From the NCBI GenBank assembly GCA_021108035.1, contig JAIORQ010000052.1, positions 168,782-232,781 on the forward strand: DNA of 64,000 bases, read 5' to 3'. The notes below the pieces were generated by a model. That model was not told where the DNA came from. It searched no databases and saw only the letters and a program-made list of their open reading frames with translations. The translations under genes were made by a program, and so were the position numbers. Each line of letters starts with the position of its first letter. Position 1 is the stretch's first letter. The stretch comes from Bacteroidales bacterium. GTDB taxonomy: Bacteria > Bacteroidota > Bacteroidia > Bacteroidales > JAADGE01. Positions 16,204 through 25,546 of the stretch are shown here, in pieces.

Positions 16204-17025
16204 TTATGTATATATAGAATTTTTTACAGTTTCTAAATCGCAATTTATTTGCAAATTCCATTTGCTAATCCGGTTACCTGTTTTTGGTAAAGTTGTATCT
16301 AATAAAGCATAAGAACTCATTTTTACAGATTGTAATTTTTTAATAATTTTAGTTTCAATTTCAAACAATTCTAATAAAAAACCTAATCTTTTTATTACAG
16401 ATTGACTGTCAAATTTTTTTGTATATTCAAATAATCGCGTATAGTCTAATTGTTTTCTTGCTTTATAAAGAGCTTTTGATATTTCGACTATTCCGCCTGC
16501 ATAGTCAGGTTTATACAAACAATCAACAATTGTTTTTTCTAAATCACTGCATAAAACTTTGTCATAATCATTTATCCATATTTTTTTGTAACCGAAAAAA
16601 TGTTTTTCATTATGATAAATAAATTGAAATTCAATATTTTTAATTTTACTCTTTGACGGTTTAATTTGTTTACTTACAACAATTTGCTCTGTTAATGCCG
16701 GTTGAGTTATTAATCCGTGAATTTCTAACGCACTGTAATATGCGATGTAATATTTTGCATTATCTACAAAATATTTTACTATCAAATGCCACTCGGGTAT
16801 GAATGTTTGCGGGTCTTTCTCATAAGGTATAATATAGTAAAGTCCTTTTTTCAACCGCATTAATAAACCTCGTGAAACAAGATTACTCAATAATTTCCTG
16901 ACATTCTCTTCATTAGCATCTTTTAAAATTTCATAGGCATCCTTTGATGTAAAACACAGCTTCTCATTAACATTTAATTCGTTTATAAATCTTGCAGATT
17001 GTGTTGATAATGTTTTATGTTTCAT
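16204..17025 (-). CDS. AbiEi-type antitoxin (type IV toxin-antitoxin), orphan
   Basis: The product is 273 residues. The N-terminal winged helix (AYEILKDANEENVRKLLSNL, then SRGLLMRLKKGLYYIIPYE) is the AbiEi antitoxin domain, which binds the operon promoter. The middle part (YYIAYYSALEIHGLITQ) and the DLEKTIVDCLYKPDYAGGI block are the C-terminal antitoxin domain. AbiE systems pair it with an AbiEii GTP:nucleotidyltransferase toxin and act as phage abortive infection. Here the toxin is reduced to a short tail immediately downstream, and an internal AbiEii fragment lies far away at 44.4 kb. The antitoxin ORF itself looks complete. Confidence 0.8.
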   Translation of the reverse strand: MKHKTLSTQSARFINELNVNEKLCFTSKDAYEILKDANEENVRKLLSNLVSRGLLMRLKKGLYYIIPYEKDPQTFIPEWHLIVKYFVDNAKYYIAYYSALEIHGLITQPALTEQIVVSKQIKPSKSKIKNIEFQFIYHNEKHFFGYKKIWINDYDKVLCSDLEKTIVDCLYKPDYAGGIVEISKALYKARKQLDYTRLFEYTKKFDSQSVIKRLGFLLELFEIETKIIKKLQSVKMSSYALLDTTLPKTGNRISKWNLQINCDLETVKNSIYT

Positions 17026-17088
17026 ATCTGAAATTAGAATTTAAAAATCACAACAAAGATATGAATGATATATATTGAAAACAAATTT

Positions 17089-17202
17089 TTACTGCTTTTT
17101 TACAAACCATTCTTTTACTGCTTCTATTATTGTGTTACAATAATCCTTTTCTGTAATTCCGTTATATTCAGGATTACCTTTTGTTGCAGCAGGATGAAAA
17201 AC
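17089..17202 (-). pseudogene. C-terminal fragment of an unrecognised protein
   Basis: An open stretch on the minus strand encodes DVFHPAATKGNPEYNGITEK, then DYCNTIIEAVKEWFVKKQ, and a stop. It has no start of its own: it begins exactly where the duplicated radical SAM fragment ends, so it is the tail of another gene joined to that fragment. I do not recognise the family. Confidence 0.5.
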
Positions 17203-17515
17203 ATCTGATACCGGCAACTTGCTTTGTTTCAACAAATTTATATGCTTCTTTTAAATAGCTTTCTTGCATGTTGTAAGGAATTCCGGTAAAACTTCCGCCG
17301 AAAAATGCAATATTTATGTGCCTTTCGGCAGGAATTGTAAGCAAATGCCGGTTTACAATATCTGAAATATCAGCCGGTTGCGGAATTTTTTGTGCACCGC
17401 TTATTTTTGTTTGGTCGCAAAATACACATTGATGCGGACAAGCTAATTCGGGTATAAAAATTGGGATGTTGTTGTGTTTTTTTATTAACATGGTAAAATA
17501 TGATATTGTCCTCAA
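17203..17515 (-). pseudogene. Duplicated 5' fragment of the radical SAM gene
   Basis: 17203-17483 repeats 15740-16020 at a constant offset of 1463 with few substitutions. It encodes the N-terminal ~93 residues including the CPHQCVFC cluster motif and AFFGGSFTGI. Upstream bases 17484-17515 are unrelated and supply another ATG (MRTISYFTML). The frame runs a few codons into the unrelated tail fragment and stops at 17174. It lacks most of the TIM barrel and cannot be a working enzyme. Confidence 0.9.
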
Positions 17516-17571
17516 ATCATTTGCATTTATTACTTGAATTTTGTTATTATAAAATTAAAGGTTGTGTAACA

Positions 17572-17645
17572 TTTTGTGTGCCGCTGTTTTTTGTCTGATC
17601 GCAAAATATACATTGATGCAGACAAGCCAATTCGGGTATAAAAAA
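17572..17645 (-). pseudogene. Third, shorter copy of the radical SAM 5' region
   Basis: Bases 17572-17645 match the part of the radical SAM gene around the cluster motif (CCGCT...GTCTGATCGCAAAATA...CATTGATGC-GACAAGC). They show more substitutions than the 17203-17483 copy, so this is an older duplication. Only about 25 codons remain. Confidence 0.7.
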
Positions 17646-17963
17646 ACACCTTGCCTATTCATATTTTACAATTAACTCATCTTCAAATTCAAATTTTCCT
17701 AATGTGTATTTTAATTTGTCGAATTTCTCATTTGATTATATTTTATATGCAAATATACGCATAAAATCATAAAATGTTTCATAACATTGATACATATCAA
17801 TTTTAATCGCAATTATCAATTTGTATTTTTAAATAATTTAAAATTTTATTAATATTTTTTAAATTAAACTCATAAATATTTTGTATATTGCTTTATCTTT
17901 TAAAAAAAATAGGACATAGCTGAAAATCCTTTAAAAGAGTAAGCAAAACTTTAAATTTATTTT
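17646..17963. other. Intergenic region before the glycine-rich secreted protein
   Basis: No intact gene is seen. On the minus strand 17656-17730 encodes a start-less stretch ending in KFEFEDELIVKYE and a stop, possibly the tail of a lost gene. The remaining AT-rich DNA holds the upstream region of the 17964 gene; no convincing promoter match was found. Confidence 0.4.
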
Positions 17964-19310
17964 ATGAAAAAAGAAATACTTAAATTCAGTTTAGTTTTTA
18001 TTGTACTGATGTTTTTTATTAACAGCATTGTAATTTCGCAATGCACCTATACTGATACCTATAGTTTTACCGGAGATGTACAAACTTGGACAGTTCCTTA
18101 CGGTGTAACTGAAATAACTGTTGATATGTACGGAGCCGGAGGAGGATATTCTGCAATAGGTTCGACAGTAATGAGAATTCAAATACCGGGTGAAGGAGGA
18201 AGACTTGAAGCTGTTTTAGCAGTTACTCCCGGTCAGATTTTAAATATTTATATAGGTGGCAGAGGAGAAGATGCAGGAACTTATTCTAACACGATCGGAG
18301 GTTGGAACGGAGGCGGAAATGCTTATAATGGTGCAGGACTATATTTTGGTGGTGCAGGAGGCGGTGCGTCAGATATTAGAGTTGACGGTACAGCATTAGA
18401 AGACAGAGTATTGGTTGCCGGCGGAGGTGCCGGTGCTGCTTATGATTGTGAGACAGGAGATGACGGCGGAAACGGAGGAGATTTAATTGGCGAAGACGGC
18501 TTGGCCTGTGGTAGTGTAAATGGATGGAATGGCTATGGCGGTACTCAAGTTGCCGGTGGTGCCGGAGGTGTTATGGGCGGTTACGACAGTGGAGAACCCG
18601 GAACTCTCGGAGTAGGTGGTGAAGGAGGAAATGATAATTCCGGCGGCGGCGGCGGCGGCGGTTACTACGGTGGCGGCGGCGGTTGTTGGTCCGGTGGCGG
18701 CGGCGGTAGCAGCTATACAAGCACAGCAGTTATAAGTTATACACATACACAAGGAGGAAATCCGGATGACGGTATAATAATTATTACTTATTTAGGTGAT
18801 AATGAAGATCCGACAATTACTTGTACAGGAGATCAAGAAGTTGATGCAGACGTAACAGGATATTATACTGTTGCAGGAACAGAATTTGATCCGACTGAAT
18901 ATAATGATATATGCTCTGATGCTACAATAGAAAACGATTATAATAATTCTGCAACATTAGCCGGTGAAGATATACCTGCCGGAACATATACTATTACATG
19001 GACTGTTACTGATACTTACAGTAATACAGCAGATTGCAGTTTTGAACTTATTGTAAACGAATATGTCGGTATAAACAGAGGATATTCAGGTATTTCAATT
19101 TATCCGAATCCTTCTTCAGGTGTATTTAACATTACAAATGCTGATGGATATAAATTAACTGTTACTGATATTACAGGTAAAATAGTTGAACAATTTTCAA
19201 TTGACAGTAAACAATATTTAATTAATATTAATGAGCAAGCAAACGGGATTTATTTTATAAAATTCCAAAATAGTGAAATTGTAAAAACAGTGAAAATAAT
19301 TAAAGAATAG
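17964..19310 (+). CDS. Secreted glycine-rich protein with type IX secretion sorting domain
   Basis: The product is 448 residues. A signal peptide (MKKEILKFSLVFIVLMFFINSIVIS) is followed by a glycine-rich domain (about residues 30-270). This has many GGAGGG and GGGGGG runs and the AGGGAGAAYDC and GGGGGSSYT motifs found in glycine-rich lectin/receptor-like domains. Next comes an HYR-like beta-sandwich (NEDPTITCTGD to DCSFELIVNE). The last ~75 residues are a type A T9SS C-terminal sorting domain: ISIYPNPSSGVFNI, LTVTDITGKIV, NGIYFIKF and KTVKIIKE. It is thus exported by signal peptide and then the type IX system, and probably surface-attached. The Gly codons make the local GC far higher than the surroundings. 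A terminator follows. Confidence 0.9.
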   Translation: MKKEILKFSLVFIVLMFFINSIVISQCTYTDTYSFTGDVQTWTVPYGVTEITVDMYGAGGGYSAIGSTVMRIQIPGEGGRLEAVLAVTPGQILNIYIGGRGEDAGTYSNTIGGWNGGGNAYNGAGLYFGGAGGGASDIRVDGTALEDRVLVAGGGAGAAYDCETGDDGGNGGDLIGEDGLACGSVNGWNGYGGTQVAGGAGGVMGGYDSGEPGTLGVGGEGGNDNSGGGGGGGYYGGGGGCWSGGGGGSSYTSTAVISYTHTQGGNPDDGIIIITYLGDNEDPTITCTGDQEVDADVTGYYTVAGTEFDPTEYNDICSDATIENDYNNSATLAGEDIPAGTYTITWTVTDTYSNTADCSFELIVNEYVGINRGYSGISIYPNPSSGVFNITNADGYKLTVTDITGKIVEQFSIDSKQYLININEQANGIYFIKFQNSEIVKTVKIIKE

Positions 19311-19334
19311 ATTTTAATAATAAAGTATAATTTT

Positions 19335-19362
19335 AAAAGCCAAGTAAATTTACTTGGCTTTT
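19335..19362 (+). terminator. Strong hairpin terminator
   Basis: AAAAGCCAAGTAAA (19335-19348) is directly followed by its exact complement, and the run continues as TTTTTTT. It serves the glycine-rich gene and, because of the A run on the other side, probably also the convergent desulfurase-like gene. Confidence 0.85.
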
Positions 19363-19386
19363 TTTATAATAAAATCATTACACAAC

Positions 19387-20859
19387 TCAAACATCAAACC
19401 AAGCATTAAAATCTTCCGGCTTGAGACGAGGAACGTCTTTATGAAAGAACTCTCCTACTCCCTTATCAAAAACATAATCTTTTTCCCAATCTTTGATATT
19501 TTCAATAACTTGCTTAATTGCATCCAAAATAAAATCTAATTCTTTATCTGTCATTGTGGGATGCACAGAGAGCCTGACCCAGCCGAGTTTTTCAGTAAAA
19601 TCGCCTGCGTCAATCATTTCAGAAATTCTGTAAGAATCAGGTTTTGTTACATGCAATAAATAATGTCCGTAGGTGCCGGCACAAGAACAACCGCCTCTTA
19701 CTTGAATTCCGAAACGGTCATTCAGAAGTTTTACAATTAAATTATGATGAACGTCATCAACATAAAATGAGATAACACTCAATCGTTCCCTTTGCATATC
19801 AGCAAGAATATGTAATTCCGGGATTTTATCAAAAGCTTTATAAGCAATTTGTAAAAGTTGATGTTCTCTTTCAAGAATATTTTTAATTCCCATTTTTTCT
19901 TTTAAACGTATAGTCAGAGCTACTCTCATAGTTTGTAAAAAAGCCGGAGTTCCTCCGTCTTCTCTGTCTTCAATATTTTCCAAATAGGCATATTCATTCC
20001 ACCTATTTGTCCATAACACAGTTCCTCCGCCCGGATTATCAGGTCTTTTACTTTTATACAGCTCCTTATTAAAAATTAATACACCTGAACTTCCCGGTCC
20101 GCCAAGTGCTTTATGAGGGGAAAAAAAGATTGCATCTAATTTTTGCTCCTCATTTTCAGGATGCATATTAACTTTTATATATGGTGCAGATGCGGCAAAA
20201 TCAGCAAAAGCTATACCTCCGTTTCGATGCATAACTTCAGATAGTTTATGGTAAGGCGGAATTATTCCGGTTACATTTGAACCTGCACTGAATGAACCTA
20301 TTTTTAACTTTCGATCTTTGTATTTTACAATTTCTTTTTCTAATTCAGAAATCATATCTGCTCCGAGTTCTTCCGGAAACAGAACAACAACATCAGCAAC
20401 AGTCTCTAACCATGATGTATGATTTGAATGATGCTCAAGATAAGTTACAAATACAACAGGGATATCTTCTCTCGGTATATCTTTTTTAATATACTTTTCA
20501 GCTTGATCGGGAATATTCAGTCCTAATAACCTTAACAATTTATGAATGGCACCGGTCATTCCTGATCCTTCGGTAAGGATGCAATCATCTGTGCTTGCAT
20601 TCACATGATCTTTAATAATCTGTTTAGCTTGTTTATAAAGCATAGTCATTGTAACACCGGTTTCTGATGCTTCAGAATGTGTATTCCCTACCATCGGGCC
20701 GAATTTGTTTTTCATTAAATCTTCAATCGGCCCGTATAATCTGCCGCTTGCGATCCAATCTGCATAGATCATTTTTTTTGTACCGTAGGGTGTTTCAAAT
20801 TCGGTATCATTACCGATTATATTTTTTCTGAATTTTTCAAAATATTTCTCTAAATCCAT
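19387..20859 (-). CDS. Class V aminotransferase-fold PLP enzyme (cysteine-desulfurase-like)
   Basis: The product is 490 residues, longer than the ~400 of SufS/IscS. The PLP lysine is in FFSPHKALGGPGSSG, with the usual upstream HHSN (YLEHHSNHTSW) and an aspartate-containing AFADFAASAPYI block. A C-terminal loop with cysteines (RGGCSCAGTYGHYLLH) corresponds to the place of the desulfurase catalytic cysteine. The N-terminus has the ADWIASGRLYGPIE block typical of this long subgroup. The likely reaction is removal of sulfur or another group from a cysteine-like amino acid; the physiological acceptor is unknown. It is cytoplasmic. It lies 56 bp downstream of trmN6 on the same strand and may be co-transcribed. 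Confidence 0.85.
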   Translation of the reverse strand: MDLEKYFEKFRKNIIGNDTEFETPYGTKKMIYADWIASGRLYGPIEDLMKNKFGPMVGNTHSEASETGVTMTMLYKQAKQIIKDHVNASTDDCILTEGSGMTGAIHKLLRLLGLNIPDQAEKYIKKDIPREDIPVVFVTYLEHHSNHTSWLETVADVVVLFPEELGADMISELEKEIVKYKDRKLKIGSFSAGSNVTGIIPPYHKLSEVMHRNGGIAFADFAASAPYIKVNMHPENEEQKLDAIFFSPHKALGGPGSSGVLIFNKELYKSKRPDNPGGGTVLWTNRWNEYAYLENIEDREDGGTPAFLQTMRVALTIRLKEKMGIKNILEREHQLLQIAYKAFDKIPELHILADMQRERLSVISFYVDDVHHNLIVKLLNDRFGIQVRGGCSCAGTYGHYLLHVTKPDSYRISEMIDAGDFTEKLGWVRLSVHPTMTDKELDFILDAIKQVIENIKDWEKDYVFDKGVGEFFHKDVPRLKPEDFNAWFDV

Positions 20860-20915
20860 ATTCTATATTTTTTTGTTTTATTAAAATAATTGATAAAATT
20901 AATAAATTGTCTTTA

Positions 20916-21632
20916 TCAGGAAAGATTCAAATAGAATTTTTTTGTTATTTCTTTATATTGATTTGTATATTTATTTGAATCACAGTCTCTTATACTGATA
21001 TTTCCGGCTAATTGTTTCTTTTTTTCTTTAGAAAACTCAAGAATAAACCGATGTGCTTTTTTCCCGTTTTTCGGAAATATATTGATCTTATTAAAACGAA
21101 GGATTTTATATTGAAAGGAAAGTTGCATAAATTTTTCATAATTATCAACCGAGATTATTACACTGAAAATCCCCTTATCTGATAAGATATCGGCAACACC
21201 CTTGAAAAGTTCTTCCGGTATTAAAGAGTTATTGTGTCTTGCAGTATTTCTCTTATTATCAACTGATTTAAATGAATTTTCAAAAAAAGGAGGGTTGCAA
21301 ATTATATGATCAAACTTTATATCAGTTGATTTATAATAATCTTGAAATGACTTATGAAATACTTCAATCTTATCTTGCTTATTATTAAATCTGATATTTT
21401 CCTTACATTGTTCAAAAGCATTCTCTTCAATATCCAATGCAATGATTTTTGCATTTGTTCTTTGTTCTGCCATAAAAGCTAACAGTCCGGTTCCGGTTCC
21501 TATATCCAATATATATTTCGGTTTATTGAAAGAAATCAGAGAGCCGAGAAGAACACTGTCCGATCCGACTTTCATAGCTGCTTTATCTTGTAATATTTTA
21601 AACCTTTTGAATTGAAACCAATTGTTTGACAT
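20916..21632 (-). CDS. trmN6: tRNA1(Val) adenine-37 N6-methyltransferase (TrmN6/YfiC family)
   Basis: The product is 238 residues. The start (FQFKRFKILQDKAAMKVGSDSVLLG) is the family signature. The SAM-binding motif is LDIGTGTGLLAFMAEQR, with acidic LDIEENA after it. The catalytic NPPF motif (HIICNPPFFENSFKS) is that of N6-adenine methyltransferases. It is expected to methylate A37 of tRNA-Val using S-adenosylmethionine in the cytoplasm. Length and motif set are normal. A 25-bp tandem repeat starts right at its upstream edge. Confidence 0.9.
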   Translation of the reverse strand: MSNNWFQFKRFKILQDKAAMKVGSDSVLLGSLISFNKPKYILDIGTGTGLLAFMAEQRTNAKIIALDIEENAFEQCKENIRFNNKQDKIEVFHKSFQDYYKSTDIKFDHIICNPPFFENSFKSVDNKRNTARHNNSLIPEELFKGVADILSDKGIFSVIISVDNYEKFMQLSFQYKILRFNKINIFPKNGKKAHRFILEFSKEKKKQLAGNISIRDCDSNKYTNQYKEITKKFYLNLS

Positions 21633-21633
21633 T

Positions 21634-21720
21634 GTATGATAGTGTTATAGGAAAAATTGTATGATAATATTATAGGAAAAATAGTATGATAGTGTTATAG
21701 GATAAATAGTATGATAGGTT
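21634..21720. repeat. 25-bp tandem repeat, about 3.4 copies
   Basis: The unit GTATGATAGTGTTATAGGA plus AAAAAT-type bases recurs at 21634, 21659 and 21684, and in part at 21709. It fills the gap upstream of trmN6. Similar short words (CTATCACACTA, CTATAATGCTGTCACACTA) appear in opposite orientation near 21818-21862. Confidence 0.75.
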
Positions 21721-21864
21721 AATAGTATAATTAATGTTTATAATAAGGGCATTTTTTAAACCATATTATTTTCACACGATTTTTCAATTTTCAAATTAAA
21801 AGTAACCTAACTTTCCTATCACACTACTTTTCCTATAATGCTGTCACACTAAATCACTATAATA

Positions 21865-24093
21865 CTATTTGACTTTTTCTCCTTTCTTCCATTTTTCCTT
21901 TCCTATTGCTTTACCTTTTTCATTAAAATATACCCACTTACCGTGTTTTAATCCGTTTTTATAGTTCCCTTCGATCTTTAACTTTCCGTTAGGATAATAA
22001 AACCATGCTTCTTCATCCGCAAAACCTTTTGAATATTGAAGTTTTGCTTTTTGAGCTCCGTTTTCATAAAACTCAAAGTAATTTCCTGTTAATTGATCTT
22101 CTTCAAAATATGCTTCCGCTTTCGTTGTTTTATTTTCATCATCATAATAGAAAAATACTTCTCCCTCAATCTTTCCTTCTTTATAATTCACAGAACTTTT
22201 AATTCTTCCGCTTTCATAATAAGTCTTCCATGTATCAATTATATTTCCTTTATGAATCCTGCCTTCAAATTTTAGTTTCTCTCCACCGTCATAATATTCC
22301 TTAAATAAAGTATCAACTTCAAGAAATGACTTTGGCAATATGATTTTAAAGGTCATTTGTTCAACTTCTTCTCTGAACATATCTTCAGACACCTCTTTTT
22401 CAATTTTTTCAAGTTCGTCAGCAAGAACGGCATCCGGATTATGCATTGCCAATAAAGTGGTTTTAAAAATCTCATTTTCCGATACTAACTGAAATCCAAT
22501 TTTATCAAAACTTAAAATAAATTCCTTATTTTCCTTAATATCCTTTCTGTCAACAGCATTACTGTAATAATATAGATTTTCGTATATCTGTGGTGTTCTT
22601 ATAAAAATTGTAATGTTCGACTTGTTACTGAATTCATCTTTAAAATTTACGAAATCCGATTTCTTATCAAGTGTATTTCCTTTAATATAGTCATCAATTG
22701 TACTTTTCAATGTTTCAAGAGAATTACTGAATACTACAAAATCCTCAATATAAGTAAAATATGGTTTTTCAATATCTTCAAACATCTTCCCCAAAAAGAT
22801 TTTGAAAAAGCCCTTCATTTCTAAATACTGAATTGTGTAGTTTTTATATTCTTCCGGTTTAAACTTTACAACTCTGATTCTGTTTTTGATTTTCTTCATA
22901 ATACGATCTAAGCCGGCTTTTGCTTCATCAATATCATTTGCATGAACAGTAACTACAACATCTTCCAAACGAGTAGTTTTACCCGGTCTTAGTTTTACAA
23001 GAGCAATTTCATTACCTATCCAATTAAAAAAATCATCATGAAAACTAATACCTAATAATCGCTCAAGCTTAGCAATATCACCTTTAATATCTTCCATATC
23101 CTCGGTGTTGCCGTCTTCGTATTGTTTTGTCAAGTTGTAATAAAAATCGAAAAAGTTATCAAACCCCATTGAAAAATAAAGAGCCGTTTGATCAGACATT
23201 ATTCTCCAAGCATTAATTTTCCCCGGTGTTACATTTGCCATTGCTTTTACGTATGAGCCTACGGAATCAACATCAGTATAACCCTCAAAACTCAACAGTT
23301 CCTCTCTGAAATTAATATTAAAGCCCGAATAAGTTAAAGAATTACCAAGCATTTTAACCGTTTCTGATTCTTCGGTCATATATGCCATACTAAATGCATC
23401 AATTTGAGCATAATTAAAATACATTCTGAATAATTCTTCACCGTATAATTTACCTACAACATTATTATAGGCAGGATTACTTGCCCAATAACCAAGATCA
23501 TTTTCTTCTTTAGGCTTTTGATCTATTGATTTTTCGATAAGAGAGCCGGTAAAAGTTGCAACCAAAAGATTATCGCTAATTGTTAAATAAATAATAAATG
23601 AAGGGTCTTCATCATCAATAAGTTCAATAATAGTTTCATCTTCATATTTTCTTTCTTTTACTCTGTAACCATCTACATTATCTAAAACTCCTTTTAGTCC
23701 TAACTTCTTTATTTGAGCAATATTTTTTAAGTCAATAACAAATAAAAAGTCGTAGTCAGTTGCTGAAATCATATGCATAGACATCAGCAGTTTTCTGTTT
23801 TTAAGAGCAAGGTCTGCAACTTTGTTACCTTTCAGATATTCATTTACCAACTCAATATCTTCATTAAGATCATTGAAATATGGGTTTTCCATCAAGTAAT
23901 TCCACATTTTGCTGTCACTGATTTCTGTCCAAGCTTCTGTAAGATTACTTGTTTCAATAACTAAAACAGCATCATCGGGAACCATTGTCATTGCTTTCTT
24001 TACGGTAACCGGTGATATGTATTTAATATATACCCAAAAGCCTACAGCTCCTAATATGATTATCAGTAAAAAGATTTTCAGAAATTTCTTCAT
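21865..24093 (-). CDS. DUF3352-like envelope protein with C-terminal MORN/YwqK-type repeats
   Basis: The product is 742 residues. A membrane helix at residues 4-27 (FLKIFLLIIILGAVGFWVYI) is followed by MVPDDAVLVIETSNLTEAW, the opening motif of DUF3352-like proteins. A large mixed periplasmic region follows to about residue 620. The last ~120 residues are at least five MORN/YwqK-type repeats (YYESGRIKSSVNYKEGKIEG, FYENGAQKAKLQYSKG, YYPNGKLKIEGNYKNGLKHG). The protein is probably anchored in the inner membrane with the bulk in the periplasm. Function is unknown. The small membrane protein 15 bp upstream is probably in the same operon. Confidence 0.8.
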   Translation of the reverse strand: MKKFLKIFLLIIILGAVGFWVYIKYISPVTVKKAMTMVPDDAVLVIETSNLTEAWTEISDSKMWNYLMENPYFNDLNEDIELVNEYLKGNKVADLALKNRKLLMSMHMISATDYDFLFVIDLKNIAQIKKLGLKGVLDNVDGYRVKERKYEDETIIELIDDEDPSFIIYLTISDNLLVATFTGSLIEKSIDQKPKEENDLGYWASNPAYNNVVGKLYGEELFRMYFNYAQIDAFSMAYMTEESETVKMLGNSLTYSGFNINFREELLSFEGYTDVDSVGSYVKAMANVTPGKINAWRIMSDQTALYFSMGFDNFFDFYYNLTKQYEDGNTEDMEDIKGDIAKLERLLGISFHDDFFNWIGNEIALVKLRPGKTTRLEDVVVTVHANDIDEAKAGLDRIMKKIKNRIRVVKFKPEEYKNYTIQYLEMKGFFKIFLGKMFEDIEKPYFTYIEDFVVFSNSLETLKSTIDDYIKGNTLDKKSDFVNFKDEFSNKSNITIFIRTPQIYENLYYYSNAVDRKDIKENKEFILSFDKIGFQLVSENEIFKTTLLAMHNPDAVLADELEKIEKEVSEDMFREEVEQMTFKIILPKSFLEVDTLFKEYYDGGEKLKFEGRIHKGNIIDTWKTYYESGRIKSSVNYKEGKIEGEVFFYYDDENKTTKAEAYFEEDQLTGNYFEFYENGAQKAKLQYSKGFADEEAWFYYPNGKLKIEGNYKNGLKHGKWVYFNEKGKAIGKEKWKKGEKVK

Positions 24094-24108
24094 TGTTTTA
24101 ATTTTTGA

Positions 24109-24414
24109 TTACCAAATATTGAGTTTTGTGTTTATTATGTATATCAACAGTATTACAATTACAAAAGTAATAAGACTAACAAATATGTTTTTTGTTATTC
24201 TCTCTTTTATAATCTTCTTTCTTATCTTTTCTTTAATTAATTCTATTTCTTTTTTTGTTAAGTTCTTTTTATTAAAATCAAGTTTGATGTTTTTAGTTTC
24301 ATGAATATACATTTCTCTTAAATTAGTCCACGACTTTTTATTTTGCGAAGTTTTCAGAGAACGATTATGTTTAAATACATTATAAAATCCGAAGCTTTTT
24401 ACTATTTCTTTCAC
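24109..24414 (-). CDS. Small membrane protein, function unknown
   Basis: The product is 101 residues. A basic, helical N-terminal part (LTKKEIELIKEKIRKKIIKERITKN, with many K and E) precedes one C-terminal membrane helix (IFVSLITFVIVILLIYIIN). It lies 15 bp upstream of the DUF3352-like gene on the same strand, so the two are probably co-expressed. No family was recognised. Confidence 0.6.
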   Translation of the reverse strand: MKEIVKSFGFYNVFKHNRSLKTSQNKKSWTNLREMYIHETKNIKLDFNKKNLTKKEIELIKEKIRKKIIKERITKNIFVSLITFVIVILLIYIINTKLNIW

Positions 24415-24538
24415 AATATTAATTGTATTTTTTAATTTTTTAATAGTTCATCCGATTAATGTGTGTGTATTTAAAATTATTTTCAGATTCATTATATAAT
24501 GAAAAAATCGCATTAACGGAATAAACTCTATAAAAATA

Positions 24539-25546
24539 TTAATCAATTTTAAGTGTTCGTACAACTCCTTCAGGTGTAACGAGAATAAATTCTTTATCAA
24601 CTTTTTTTACCGGATCTTTAATTACATATTTTAATGTAAGGCTGTAGGTAAACTGAACTGCCGGTTCTAAAATTGCCGGATTTATAACAATATCGTATTT
24701 ATGATAAGGTAATTTATTATAAAACATCGTTTTAGGTTTTCTTACTTTAGTAACAGATTTTCTTTTAACAGCCTCCAATGAAGTTCCTGTAAAAGCCTGA
24801 TAGCCTTCATATCTGTCTATCGGATAAACAACTGAAGATTGTTCTGAAATTATATGATAAACAGTGTCTAAATCAATACCAAGGTTTTTAAAAGTTTCTT
24901 TTTTCTTTAACATATATTCAACAGATTTTGTTCTTATTTCTGAATATTTATCATCATTGTTTTCTACAAAGTATTCTAATTTTATAAAGTCGTAGATTTC
25001 ATTATTTGCAGCAGATGTAATAATATCATCAAGTAAATTTTCATCTGTAAACTTTATATGAATATTTTTTTGCATTTCAAATCCTTGAGGAACCTCAGTA
25101 TATGTTTTACTGAACAATTTTTTCTCAATTTCATATTCATATACCGGAACTAATGATATAATATCAGTAAAAATATCACTGTCAGAAATATTATTTCCTT
25201 TAAGTTCATTCTTAAACCCGTTAATCTTTGTATTAACCAAATCATTAACTTCTTTTGCCGTAGCACCGGTTTGAGTTAAATTAAATATTGCAAGATAAGA
25301 ATCTGCTTTTACATTCATCAATGCATTAACAGTAAAAATCATTTCCTTATTATTACCTGCCTGAACAATTTGATAATTCAAGCTGTTGTCTCCTCTGTAA
25401 CTCCATACCATTTCAGCATTATCGTTATAAGCCTTATTCTGGATATACCTGTTATTTTTTTCGTAAATAACATTTCCGCCGGCTTGTGCAAAAATAATGC
25501 TGATAGGAAATAAAATTGCACTAAAAAATAAAATAATTGTTTTCAT
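24539..25546 (-). CDS. Secreted SIMPL (DUF541)-like protein
   Basis: The product is 335 residues with a signal peptide (MKTIILFFSAILFPISIIFAQ). Residues ~55-260 have the SIMPL pattern of an N-terminal strand set (SYLAIFNLTQTGATAKEVNDLVNTKI), alternating helices and strands, and a K-x-x-x-Y-x-L-KKKETF-x-x-LG block. It is periplasmic or outer-membrane associated. SIMPL proteins have no single agreed function. The assignment is moderate. Confidence 0.6.
   Translation of the reverse strand: MKTIILFFSAILFPISIIFAQAGGNVIYEKNNRYIQNKAYNDNAEMVWSYRGDNSLNYQIVQAGNNKEMIFTVNALMNVKADSYLAIFNLTQTGATAKEVNDLVNTKINGFKNELKGNNISDSDIFTDIISLVPVYEYEIEKKLFSKTYTEVPQGFEMQKNIHIKFTDENLLDDIITSAANNEIYDFIKLEYFVENNDDKYSEIRTKSVEYMLKKKETFKNLGIDLDTVYHIISEQSSVVYPIDRYEGYQAFTGTSLEAVKRKSVTKVRKPKTMFYNKLPYHKYDIVINPAILEPAVQFTYSLTLKYVIKDPVKKVDKEFILVTPEGVVRTLKID

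Noticed and set aside
18483..18752. 89-codon minus-strand frame rich in A and T residues
   Set aside because: It is the antisense of the glycine-rich coding region.
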